Source of the DNA: Rhodocollybia butyracea
Lineage: Eukaryota; Basidiomycota; Agaricomycetes; Agaricales; Omphalotaceae
NCBI GenBank assembly: GCA_015501585.1
Contig: JADNRY010000750.1
Coordinates: forward strand, 1-28,029
Reading direction: 5' to 3'
DNA length: 28,029 nt
Notes under the pieces: model-generated
Told to the model about the DNA's origin: nothing
Database searches by the model: none
Seen by the model: only the letters and a program-made list of their open reading frames with translations
Translations under genes and position numbers: made by a program
Shown here: piece by piece, positions 1-8,837 of the stretch
How the letters are laid out: the number at the start of each line of letters is the position of its first letter
Numbering within the stretch: the first letter of the stretch is position 1

Positions 1-1676
1 TGTGCTCCCATCATTGCTGTTTCATGTTCATCAGCAATATCATTGAAATCAAATGTGAGATATGTTTCTGCTGTATTTGGGGACATCTGGAAAGATGCCG
101 TCAAGTTTCCAAGCTCGGTGTAGGATTTGGCGCGAGGAAAGACGAAGCTGGTGTCCGATGACAACTCAATGGCTGCCCAAGATGATTCTGGGACTTCTTC
201 AATCTGTGATGAAGATGCGGTTTCCTTCCCCTTTGGCCTAGATCTCCAATTTCCATCTGATTTCTTCCCCTCTTTCGGCTCGTGAGTTTCCCTACTCTCT
301 TTGGCTTGATTAGCCTGTGGCCATTTAGGCGATGGACATGTGCTCGCAAAATGTCCTTTCCCTCCACAATTAAAACATGCGGAAGTAGACCTGTTAGGTC
401 CGTTTGGTTTCGAGTTTCCTCGGCCCCTAGAAAATCCCCTCTGAGAAAATCCTCGACCTCGGGAATTTCCCGCATAGTTAGCCGATTCCTTCTTCCCCTT
501 GTTGTGATGACTAGCACTACGTACGTGTCCCTGTGCTTCTGCACGAATGGTGGCAATCAATTCCTGTGTTGCTAGTTTCTTGTCGGTTCGAGATGTGACT
601 ACAACAAGTGCGTTTATGGTGGGTCTGAATTGGTTGGGGATAGAGGATATGATGGTGTTGTTGAACATTTCATCGCTAAATTCGATGCCGCGGGTTTCAA
701 GACTGTCTCGGATTTCCAACATAGTGTCTAGGTGTTTGTTAACCCTAGATGGTTCATAGCAACGCATGGTGTGAAGCTGTCTCTGCAGATGTGATTCCGT
801 GAGCGCATTTTTGGAGTCAAAATCAGCGATTAAATTTGTCCACACATCACAAGTGTTGGTATAATTTCTATACCTTCGAAAAATGCCATCCGATAATCTG
901 CCAATTAAAGCATTTAGCAAATCTGTATCAGATGATTTATCTCCTGTATTTCCGGCTTCTCGTGTGTCTGTTGCTTCATGGGGGTTCCATGTGAGGTACT
1001 TGCCATAATTTATGGACTTTGCAGCTAATTCTACTCGACTTTTCCATGTGTCCCAGTTCGATCCATCCGGTTTAAGGGTGGTGACCTTGTCAAATGCTTT
1101 CAGTGCTTTGGACATCTCGTCGTCAGATGAGTAGCTATCTGATTCTTCTTTGTCTGATGATCCTGGATCACCTCCGTCAGATGGTGGTGAGCTGTGAGGT
1201 AAGTCTGATTTTGGGATCAAAGGAGTATTGTGATCTGATGGTACAGGTGATGGAGCTGGTGGGGGCGGCGGTGGTGGCTGCGGCTTTGGCTGTGTTGGTT
1301 GTGATTGAGAGGCCTGTGATGCTTGTGATGATGCCCTTGATATTTTCTGGGCTGGCTGCTGTGGAGGTGATGTTGGTGCCGCTGGTTTGGGTACTGCCGC
1401 TTTCTCCTGGGATTTTTCAATTCTGTGTGCTATTCCAGATGTTATTTCTGGTATGTCTTCTGTAGGACTGGGTATGTCGTATCTGTTTGGACAGATTTTC
1501 CGGTTACAAAATTCGTATTTTCCTGTCTGTAAGCTGTTGTAACAATCTTGGTATTTTGTTGGAATCCAAAGATGTGGTCTTAGGGCACAAGGAAGCTCTG
1601 GGTTGTTGGCGGCAACTGGCTTAGTTGTGGCTGAAGCTCGTGTGGATGGTTTCGATGAGCTGGGTTGTTGTGACAT
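1..1676 (-). CDS. Ty1/copia retrotransposon Gag region (polyprotein, open at window edge)
   Basis: This is one open frame of at least 558 codons from an ATG at 1676, running off the left edge of the window. From the N-terminus it has a Ser/Thr/Pro-rich leader, a run of prolines and an acidic Ser/Asp stretch (about residues 150-195), then a helical Gag region of the UBN2/DUF4219 kind. An Arg/Gly-rich patch follows and then a CCHC zinc knuckle, CFNCGGKGHFASTC, at about 337-378. In the family, Gag forms the virus-like particle and the knuckle binds the element's RNA. Protease, integrase, RT and RNase H should follow beyond coordinate 1 and are not in the window. No stop or frameshift is visible, so this copy may be young. 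The knuckle is in frame with the chosen ATG, which lies 43 bp from the primer-binding site. Confidence 0.85.
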   Translation of the reverse strand, partial: MSQQPSSSKPSTRASATTKPVAANNPELPCALRPHLWIPTKYQDCYNSLQTGKYEFCNRKICPNRYDIPSPTEDIPEITSGIAHRIEKSQEKAAVPKPAAPTSPPQQPAQKISRASSQASQASQSQPTQPKPQPPPPPPPAPSPVPSDHNTPLIPKSDLPHSSPPSDGGDPGSSDKEESDSYSSDDEMSKALKAFDKVTTLKPDGSNWDTWKSRVELAAKSINYGKYLTWNPHEATDTREAGNTGDKSSDTDLLNALIGRLSDGIFRRYRNYTNTCDVWTNLIADFDSKNALTESHLQRQLHTMRCYEPSRVNKHLDTMLEIRDSLETRGIEFSDEMFNNTIISSIPNQFRPTINALVVVTSRTDKKLATQELIATIRAEAQGHVRSASHHNKGKKESANYAGNSRGRGFSQRGFSRGRGNSKPNGPNRSTSACFNCGGKGHFASTCPSPKWPQANQAKESRETHEPKEGKKSDGNWRSRPKGKETASSSQIEEVPESSWAAIELSSDTSFVFPRAKSYTELGNLTASFQMSPNTAETYLTFDFNDIADEHETAMMGA

Positions 1677-1718
1677 CAACAATGGTGTCTGGGATGGTGG
1701 CGTCAATGGTTAGGCTCG

Positions 1719-1730
1719 GGGCCCATAACC
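1719..1730 (-). promoter_or_regulatory. Copia primer-binding site complementary to the anticodon arm of initiator tRNA-Met
   Basis: The minus strand reads GGTTATGGGCCC, which is complementary to the internal GGGCCCATAACC of eukaryotic initiator tRNA-Met. Drosophila copia and some fungal Copia elements prime from a tRNA cut in its anticodon loop rather than from the tRNA 3' end. The match lies between the Gag ATG and the presumed LTR, where a primer site belongs. Flanking bases on the plus strand resemble the tRNA only loosely. Confidence 0.75.
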
Positions 1731-2152
1731 TATTAGAGGTTGATCGATAAGGCAGACAGTGTACTCTACACTGTTAGTAGGCTCTGGTCACACAGACACA
1801 GAGGAGACAAAGGTCCAGACACAGACACAAACAGAGAAAACACAACTTGGTATTTCACAAGTACATACAGTCTTAAATACGAGTCCAGCGAGTTAATAAT
1901 AAGTACAACGCGTGAAGCGTTCACAGACGGAGTGAGAGTAATAAGACGAGAGTGGAATGGAGCACAAGGTAAGTAAGTAAGAATAGACGAGAGCACGATA
2001 ATAAAGCAATGGCGAGTGGGCAGGATAAAGATAGTACAACTAGTTCACATACCAGTAGTTACAGCGAGAGAGAACGTTCCATAGATAGTAACAAAGTGGG
2101 AAGACTGTTCCATAGTAAGTATAATGAAGTTGATAGATGACGAAGTCCAACA
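1731..2152 (-). repeat. Probable 5' LTR of the Copia element (borders uncertain)
   Basis: Upstream of the primer site on the minus strand comes about 400 bp of non-coding sequence with a TATA-like TATTTAAG near 1870-1877 and a CT/GT-rich leader, as in an LTR U3-R-U5. A 7-bp stem with a 3-base loop (CAGTGTA / TACACTG) lies at 1757-1773. The outer border at 2152 is a guess: the minus strand there begins TGTTGGAC, a common LTR start. The inner border is about 1731-1741. The partner LTR is outside the window, so neither border can be tested here. Sequence from 2153 to 2275 probably already belongs to the interrupted LINE. Confidence 0.4.
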
Positions 2153-2275
2153 GAACTGTGACCTGGTTATGTTGACTACAGAGCACTACGGAGGCTTGCC
2201 CAGGACCTACATCAACTACCATGACTTCCTATCTCAAGTGTGAATACCTGTAGCACGTTCAGTGTTTCCTGATGT

Positions 2276-5221
2276 ATGAACCTTCGTGCAGGAAACCTGA
2301 AACCTTTCTCCAACCACCCAGACCGTCACTTGGAGGACACAGTGGTGTCCTCTCGAGGCAGGCAGCTGCTTTCCTTGTGCAATGCCCACCATCTCTACAT
2401 TCTTAACGGGTGTGAGACTATTCCTGGCGCACACTCTGCTCCAACATCTTTCCAAAAGCGCCGGGACCCCAATGGTCATTCCGTTACACTGACTTCAACA
2501 ATAGACTACTTTGTGGCCTCTCCATTCCTCGTGCCTTTTGTAACTGATTTCCATATCGGTTGTAAGACTCACTGGTCCGACCACGCCCCTCTTCATTTGA
2601 GCCTTATAGTTCCTGGCCCACAGCGCTCCAGACCCCCGCAGCATCATAGTTGGCCTCAGGTTGAGCTTAGACTCACATCTGATATTGATTTTTTGCAAGA
2701 TAAAATTTTACACTCCACGCCTCCTTCTCTTTCCTCTCATCTTCTCAAACTTTACGGCCATTCAATTCCTGATTTCCATTCGTCTCCCCTCAAAATTTAT
2801 ACCGATGGTTCCTGCATTGGTAACGGCACAAGTAACGCTCGTGCCGGCTCAGGGATTTTCTTTGGGTACATGAATCCACAAAACTGTTCAGTTCGTTGTA
2901 CTCAGGAACAATGTAACAATCGCGCAGAGCTATATTCTGTCCTAGTCACTTTTCAGATCACATCTCTCAATCGCGTACTGGAAATCTCAACCGATTCAAC
3001 ATATGTCATTCGCTCGATTGTTTACTGGTCTTTCAAGAATTCCCAGTGTAATTGGGCTTGTCCCAATGGTGATCTGCTCAAGCTGATATCTCAGTGGATA
3101 TCGGCCCGCCATGCCTCTACTACATTTATTCATGTTCACGCCCATACAGGTAATTCACATAATGATGCAGCAGATCAGCTAGCAAAGCTTGGCTGTTCTA
3201 AACCGCTCCCTTTCCCTGGGTCTGTAGAAGATTATCTCAGTTGCCATGCCCCCCCTCCGTTTACCTCCCCCTTCCCATCTGACATCCCAAAAGTTTCCAC
3301 TTCCCTCCCAGAGTCCACAGCGCTGGTGCAGCCACCCTGTAACCAGGTCGCTTCAGTACCCTTTAATCATAGGGGCCGATTTCATAAGCGCAGACGCCAG
3401 GACTCCTTTCTCTCCAAACTTTGCGCTGAAGCTGCCAAGGGTCCATTTGCATTCTGGCAGTACTATAAGAGTACTCGCTATCCTGAATTACCACATTCCA
3501 AGGTTTCATTGGATCAACTACTGAACATTTTTGTTCCTCGGATGAATCCGCCAGACTTGACGGCGCCGAATTTTAATCATGCACAAAGATTCTTGGAGGA
3601 GCACTTAGTCAATCAGATTCCTTTCCCTTCTCCCCCCTCTAGATTTCCGTCATTCAACAAAGACATCTCCCTCACTGACATCGCTGAGATTAAAAGTTAT
3701 TTAGAGACAACAGATCATTCCGATTCTACCGGAATTGACTTTGCCACTTACCACCTCCTCAAGGATATTGACAACGACATCCTACTTCCCCTATTCCGAC
3801 GCGCAGTCTGTGGGCGCCAAATTCCTACGTCCTGGCTTGTTGCAATTATTATTGCAATATCGAAACCAGGTAGGGATCCATCAGACCCAACAAACTACCG
3901 TGCTATTGCCTTGGAGAGCTGTGTGTTGAAGTTTGCATCATTGCTGGTACACCTTAAATTGCGCCAAGCTTTAGAGGTTGCCGGAACAATCCCCTCATCT
4001 CAGAATGGTTTCCGTGCAGGCTACCGTACTAACAACAACACCTTCATTCTTCGTACTTTGATTGAGACTACTCGGGCTGCAAATGAGCCCCTGTATGTTG
4101 CTTTCGTGGACATCTCTAATGCCTTCCCTTCTGTTAACCAGAGTTCTCTCTGGAATAAACTTGCAGATGCTGGCTTTACTGGCAGGTACTTTGATTGGCT
4201 ACGCACCCTTTATGACAAAATGTCGTATGTTCTGATTCATGGTGGTGAACTGTCGGAACATTTCCGCGCACTTTGTGGGGTTCTCATGGGTGATCCCTCT
4301 TCTCCTACACTTTGGAATATATTTCTCTCCACTTTTCATCTTTCCTTTGACCCTGCGGACATGGAAATTATGTCTATTGTCATTTCCCACCTGGAACATG
4401 CTGATGACATTATCCTGTTATCACGAACTCCCGCTGGCCTCCAGCGACACCTAAACACATTTGAGCAATGGTGTTTCGATAACAATCTCTCTATTAGCTC
4501 AAGCAAAACCTGGATTATGCTGTTTGGTACATTACCTCCGTTCCTCCCCATTCTGACTCTCGCTGGTGAAGTCCTAAAATTCAAGGACTGTGTACGCTAC
4601 GTTGGTGTGCACTTCCAATCCACTCACCGGGACATACTCACTGCCCACTATTTCGCAAAACGGAATTCAGCGGTCTCCGCCGCTCGAGGTATCACAGGTT
4701 GCGACCTTCTGGTTGGCCATCATCACATGCCTCTGGATATCGCAAAAAATCTCTACATGTCCTTGGTCGACCCTCATCTCATCTCAGCCTGTGAGATTGC
4801 TTTGGATGTCCAGGAATCCAATATTCTTCTTCTTGAGACTGTTCAAGTTCGCTTTTTGCGTCGCATGTTAGGCTTATCCCATTCCTCCATTGTTACTGTC
4901 TTGTTCACTGAAACTGGCGTTATGCCCATTCGCCCGCAACGTGCAATCTTGGCACTAAAGTATCTCATTTACCTCATCTCTCTTCCACCTTCCCATCTTG
5001 CCAAGGTTGCCCTTCACCAGAGTGACCATCTTCGCAGCACGGGCCACCCGTGCTGGCTCTCTGATCTTCATCTTGTGCTTAATAAACTGCCAGGCAAGCC
5101 TTCTTTGCCTGAACTGTGTGATCTTCTTGACGATCCGGTCCGTCGGGTGACCGCTGTTATCAACACCATTCGCCGTGAAGTCGATTCCGACCTTCAATCA
5201 CGGTCCAGACCGTTGGTCTAG
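2276..5221 (+). CDS. LINE polyprotein: partial APE endonuclease, RNase H, reverse transcriptase
   Basis: The 981-codon frame holds three enzymes. Residues 1-110 are the C-terminal half of an APE-type endonuclease, with STIDYF and then the catalytic SDHAPL. Residues about 174-305 are an RNase H with IYTDGSC, NNRAEL, STDSTY and HTGNSHNDAADQLAK, so all four acidic positions (D, E, D, D) are present. Residues about 370-800 are a reverse transcriptase with FVDISNAFPSV (motif A), GVLMGDPSSPTLW (motif B) and LEHADDIILL (motif C). Together they nick target DNA, copy the element's RNA there and remove it. In most RNase H-bearing LINEs that I know of, RNase H follows RT; here it precedes it. The frame ends at a TAG where the C-terminal domain should continue in another frame. 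Confidence 0.9.
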   Translation: MNLRAGNLKPFSNHPDRHLEDTVVSSRGRQLLSLCNAHHLYILNGCETIPGAHSAPTSFQKRRDPNGHSVTLTSTIDYFVASPFLVPFVTDFHIGCKTHWSDHAPLHLSLIVPGPQRSRPPQHHSWPQVELRLTSDIDFLQDKILHSTPPSLSSHLLKLYGHSIPDFHSSPLKIYTDGSCIGNGTSNARAGSGIFFGYMNPQNCSVRCTQEQCNNRAELYSVLVTFQITSLNRVLEISTDSTYVIRSIVYWSFKNSQCNWACPNGDLLKLISQWISARHASTTFIHVHAHTGNSHNDAADQLAKLGCSKPLPFPGSVEDYLSCHAPPPFTSPFPSDIPKVSTSLPESTALVQPPCNQVASVPFNHRGRFHKRRRQDSFLSKLCAEAAKGPFAFWQYYKSTRYPELPHSKVSLDQLLNIFVPRMNPPDLTAPNFNHAQRFLEEHLVNQIPFPSPPSRFPSFNKDISLTDIAEIKSYLETTDHSDSTGIDFATYHLLKDIDNDILLPLFRRAVCGRQIPTSWLVAIIIAISKPGRDPSDPTNYRAIALESCVLKFASLLVHLKLRQALEVAGTIPSSQNGFRAGYRTNNNTFILRTLIETTRAANEPLYVAFVDISNAFPSVNQSSLWNKLADAGFTGRYFDWLRTLYDKMSYVLIHGGELSEHFRALCGVLMGDPSSPTLWNIFLSTFHLSFDPADMEIMSIVISHLEHADDIILLSRTPAGLQRHLNTFEQWCFDNNLSISSSKTWIMLFGTLPPFLPILTLAGEVLKFKDCVRYVGVHFQSTHRDILTAHYFAKRNSAVSAARGITGCDLLVGHHHMPLDIAKNLYMSLVDPHLISACEIALDVQESNILLLETVQVRFLRRMLGLSHSSIVTVLFTETGVMPIRPQRAILALKYLIYLISLPPSHLAKVALHQSDHLRSTGHPCWLSDLHLVLNKLPGKPSLPELCDLLDDPVRRVTAVINTIRREVDSDLQSRSRPLV

Positions 5222-5750
5222 ATTAGCTTTCCTGCAAGACCGTGTAGAGCCACAGTCCACTGGGACAGGCGACCCTCATGTTCGGTACCTTCGTCACTAT
5301 CTCACTCGGGTGACAACAGCAAAACATCGACTTTCACTGACCAGGCTTCTCTGTGGGGACACCACACCTTTGACCTTCCATGCCTCCCCAGCAAAATGTG
5401 GACTCCTTTCTGAGGCGGAGTGGGTTTCAAAGAGGTGTCGTGCTTGTAATGCACACATCGAAACACCTCAGCACATTTTCCTCCAATATAATTCCTTGCA
5501 TCTCCCTGAAATCACTGCAGCCCGTAATAGCTTTCTTGCTATTGTTGGCGGTCAGGTCCCCTTACCTGTCAATAATGTCTTTTCCGACTCTGCGGCCTTG
5601 TATTATCTGCGGAAGTTTATCTTCCACTGGGATCATGTTATTCCCACAGCTAAGTTTATCCATGAGGTTATCTGTCATTGGAGGGGCTTTGTTTCCATCG
5701 GATGGCAGGACTTAGACTCGGATTTATCAGAAGACGAAGAGATTCAGTAA
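5175..5750 (+). CDS. LINE C-terminal domain with zinc-knuckle motif, frame-shifted from the RT frame
   Basis: This second frame overlaps the end of the RT frame and continues it after a one-base shift somewhere in 5180-5221. No ATG fits, so it is best read as the displaced C-terminus of the same protein. It contains the knuckle found after RT in related fungal LINEs, CRACNAHIETPQHIFLQ (about 5430-5490), but the expected last Cys is Gln. It ends in an acidic tail, SDLSEDEEIQ, before TAA. The relic at 13703-13760 has a comparable acidic end. Loss of the last Cys and the frame break both suggest an inactive copy; programmed frameshifting is possible but I see no slippery site. Confidence 0.75.
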   Translation: MKSIPTFNHGPDRWSRLAFLQDRVEPQSTGTGDPHVRYLRHYLTRVTTAKHRLSLTRLLCGDTTPLTFHASPAKCGLLSEAEWVSKRCRACNAHIETPQHIFLQYNSLHLPEITAARNSFLAIVGGQVPLPVNNVFSDSAALYYLRKFIFHWDHVIPTAKFIHEVICHWRGFVSIGWQDLDSDLSEDEEIQ

Positions 5751-5922
5751 TCATTTATTCCGTAGCTAATGTATTAGCTACAAACTACCCTTCGGGAGTG
5801 TTTGCAGTCTACCTTCCCTGTGTGGGTCGAGATCGCTGCTTGGCGCCCGTTTGGGACCGGCTGTTCCCTCGTGGGACCCCGCTGGATGGCGGAGCCGCGT
5901 AATTTACTACTACTACTACTAC
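5751..5922 (+). repeat. LINE 3' UTR and (TAC)6 terminal tail
   Basis: The non-coding 3' end is GC-rich and contains GTGGGACCCCG and ATGGCGGAGCCG just before the (TAC)6 microsatellite at 5905-5922. The same two blocks in the same order precede the (TATC)n tail of the minus-strand relic at 13526. This marks the segment as the RT recognition end of a LINE family and the microsatellite as the product of target-primed priming. Confidence 0.75.
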
Positions 5923-6369
5923 TCTTGTGGGAAGCAGCATCATAACCACTTCGTCAAGGTGACCTAAATAGCTTCGATCTATGTAATGAATCAGCTGCGG
6001 CGGATGTCGTCTTCGTTGCTTCTAAGTTTACAAGTTGATATTCATCTGTATCCTAAAAAGGAAGAAGGTATAAAACCCCGGTGTTCCCCGAAGGTATACG
6101 GGTGCTTCTGAAACCGCAGCTACACCGCTTACACAGAAACAGTGACGACTCCCTGAAGGAATAGATTACAATGCGTTGACGCAGATGTTTTTGTCATATG
6201 TACATATCATTCCCAAGAAACTATACAGAGATGGATACAGGCTACATGTTTACAAAAAAGTGTTGATACAAACGTGTATATTGCTTATAGATGGCGGATT
6301 TGTCAAGTAAGCAAGCAGTTTCAAGCAAAAATTCAAAAATAGATCAAAAGTCGTTTCTCTCCACAAGCC
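5923..6369. other. Intergenic, no gene seen
   Basis: About 450 bp separate the LINE tail from the stop codon of the minus-strand DUF6697-type gene. It holds short AT-rich runs and small frames without coding character. It probably contains the 3' UTR of that gene. Confidence 0.5.
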
Positions 6370-8837
6370 CTAATCGTCTTCCAATTGAGTCAATTCTCCA
6401 TCCGAGTCGTAAAAGTCCAGATCGGCGAATGCGTCGGAATTGTCAACATCGATCCGGTCGTCGTCGGTGGCCGGCTTGGTTTGTATGTCGGCAACTGAGG
6501 TGGGGCGCAATTTCTTGCCTTCATTTTTGTTCTCTGGTTTAGTCTCGTTATTAGTATTTCCCTTGCTGTCAGCGGTACTCTGGGCTTGTCCAAGCCGTCT
6601 CAACATATCGTTGGCGAAATATTCATCGTACCCAATACACTCAAGAGCAATAAGGTTGATTTCCTAGCGGAAAAAGAAGCGGTTAGTCAAACCCAGCAAA
6701 AGGTCGTGAATAACCAACCTCTTCGCCATGAAGCATAGCATCTTTGATGTGCCCTATATTCACAGAATCGAGTGGTATTCTTAACCGATCCGCGATTCGT
6801 TCTCGATAGTGCCTATGCCAAGCTTTTGCTAGAATGTCTTTTTCAATGCATTTTCGGACCTGAAGAGAAGAGCAGAATCCATATCATTGTCATACGCGGG
6901 ATAGTTCGTCTAGCCTCTGCTCACCTTCGTCTCTAACTGATTATACCATTGCGTCCCAAATTTCCCTCCGATTTTTCCGCTTGGCGTGAGCTTATATTCT
7001 CCAAGGTAGTCCCATATCGCGACTTTTGATGAAGTTTTGATAAAAAGCGAACACTGTTCCAACGTCATGGCGCTTTCGAGTCGGGCAGTGATTATAAATC
7101 CTGGATCGCCTCGTTTCTGGGGAAGAGGGTTACGGTCCAGATTGGGAAAAATAACATGGCGATCGCTCGATCTAGAAGTAAAAGGCGGGAGCGGATTTCG
7201 GTCTCGCGCGATACGTACGAGCAATTGCTGCGTACCCATTCCGTACAGATTGTTCAACAGGTCTCGACGGATTTGAACTAGTGGAAACCCAGCCCAACCT
7301 GAGGGGGACTGGGGAACATGTGAAGGCATGGAAGAACGAAGGGATTTGAGATGAGCACGGAAGGTGAGCTGAGATGGGGAAGACTGAAACTTTGGCAAGG
7401 AAGGTGGAGAGGAGTTCTGCTTTGGCGCTGGGTCCGAAGACCAAGTAGAGGTGGATGCCACAGCGGTCATTATCTTTGGTGGACTTGTTGGAGGTCCTCT
7501 TCTCGTAAATTTGAGTTTTTTTAAGGTTGCAGCTCTGTCGTCATTTCCGTAGGGAAGGGCAATTTCGGCCTCGGCTTTGCGCTTTGAGCTCTGCGATGGC
7601 GAGGTTAATTGTGACGAGCAGGGTTCTTGTTGTTTAACGAATTTCATCTCTTTATCAGTCTTCTTCATTCGATGTTTGGCGGAGGATGATTCAGTCCATT
7701 CTGGATCGGTGTCTGAGTCCAGCTGCTTCTCTAGCTCTATATCAATCTTCTTCGACCGGCGTTTGACGAAAGATGACTCAATCCATTCGAGATCGGCGTC
7801 TGAGCCCAGCTGCTTCTCTGGTTCAACGAGTTCAACCTCCTCAGTAATACGACGTGGTAAAGACGCCCTAGAATTCGACTTTGCGTTAGCTGTGGATTTG
7901 GGCGTGGTGAGACTAGATTGTGGCGGCGGTTTGCCAACATATTGCACGATTCGAGTACCTCGACTACTAGAAGAAGAACGAGATTGCGAGGAGGATGAAA
8001 GATCAATCAAGGAGAGCTGACAAGTTGTTTAGAGATAAACTCAGAATAGACGAACGAGACAGATGTACCTGGCCAGTACCATCGCGGTACTTGGTAATTT
8101 TGGTTCGCTCTTGGGCAGCGAGTGTCAGTGTTCCTATGGGCTCGCTTGGCACAGCATCGGTCTGTCGGGTGCAAGGATCTATTAAGGCACGTGGCATAAA
8201 CAAAATTTCTGACCTGGCAATCCTTGGATTCCCTAGCTGTCTTGTCTCCTGCAGTCGCCCGAGATCGATATAGTGCCAGTTCGGTCATAATCACCTCCAA
8301 CTCTACCTGCAAGTCTCCCAATTCATTCTGCATTTGCTGTTTCTCGATTCTCTCTTCTAAAAGCTCTCTCTGCGAATCGAGGAGTTTGCGCTGACAGTCA
8401 GCTACCAAGAGCTGAAGACTATCTCGGCCAGATTTAAGCCGGGTGCAACTAGTGCACTGCAGTGAAGCTGAAAAAAGATCACAGTCGAGGACTTGGTTAT
8501 ATTATTATTATGGGGCGTACGCATAGCAGGCACAGTTGGAACATTGGACGTCATAGACTAGAGTTATTTTTTGCGATCAACAGCGAAACCAGTATGTTGA
8601 ACTATGCAGCGAGAGTAAACAAAACTCCCTGGCAATCGCAAGCGGAAGTAAATGACTAAGCTTTGACACGTGCACATCTACATATGCGATATCCAGCTTT
8701 GACCTACTCACCATTCTGACGAGTGTATGCGACTCGCTATTACAGAGTCGTAAAAACTCTATCACTGATGTATCTGAGACTGGACCTCCAATACGGCGAT
8801 ATGTCGATGATCTGAGAAATGATGACAGTGCGAACAT
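6370..8837 (-). CDS. DUF6697-type basidiomycete protein, coiled coil at N-terminus
   Basis: Six exons give a 662-residue model: 8837-8712, 8456-8214, 8161-8069, 8016-6925, 6859-6719 and 6663-6370, all in phase with GT..AG introns (52, 52, 65 and 55 bp; the first is 255 bp and could hide another exon). Residues about 50-110 are a charged coiled coil. A Ser- and Lys-rich middle follows, with a 29-residue tandem repeat. The C-terminal 200 residues match, from memory, the DUF6697 domain of Agaricomycetes: landmarks are IRRDLLNNLYG, the FPNLDRNPLPQKRGDPGFI region, IWDYLGEYKLTPSG and ALECIGYDEYF. An acidic tail ends the protein. Function is unknown; the basic, disordered middle would suit a nuclear protein, which is inference only. 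Confidence 0.8.
7645..7818 (-). repeat. 87-bp tandem repeat inside the DUF6697-type gene (two units)
   Basis: Two adjacent units, 7818-7732 and 7731-7645, each encode 29 residues starting EKQL(G/D)SD and continuing with (D/E)W(I/T)ESS and a basic segment. The 87-bp period keeps the reading frame. The plus-strand block AGCTGCTTCTCT recurs exactly one period apart. It looks like a recent in-frame duplication in a disordered region. Confidence 0.8.

Larger units (their letters stand above)
2276..5922 (+). mobile_element. LINE (non-LTR retrotransposon), 5' part missing, 3' end complete
   Basis: The element comprises a long EN-RNase H-RT frame, a frame-shifted C-terminal zinc-knuckle frame, a GC-rich 3' UTR and a (TAC)6 tail. 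The first half of the endonuclease is not found in frame. Just before 2276 an in-frame TGA precedes the ATG, and a 1-bp change would restore the usual Gly-Asp-x-Asn endonuclease motif, so the 5' side is damaged. Sequence further upstream is taken by the Copia LTR, which suggests the Copia element landed in the endonuclease region of this LINE. Target-site duplications could not be identified. Confidence 0.85.

Noticed and set aside
1094..1465. Plus-strand and minus-strand frames of 67-123 codons rich in Val/Leu or His/Gln
   Set aside because: They are antisense or out-of-frame readings of the proline-rich part of the Copia Gag, which has the CCHC motif in frame.
1719..1750. A tRNA gene, given resemblance to initiator tRNA-Met
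   Set aside because: Only the anticodon-arm segment matches. No acceptor stem or full cloverleaf is present, and the position fits a primer-binding site.
8457..8711. Extra exon inside the 255-bp first intron of the DUF6697-type gene
   Set aside because: The intron is long for this genome, but no internal piece gave two consistent splice phases.
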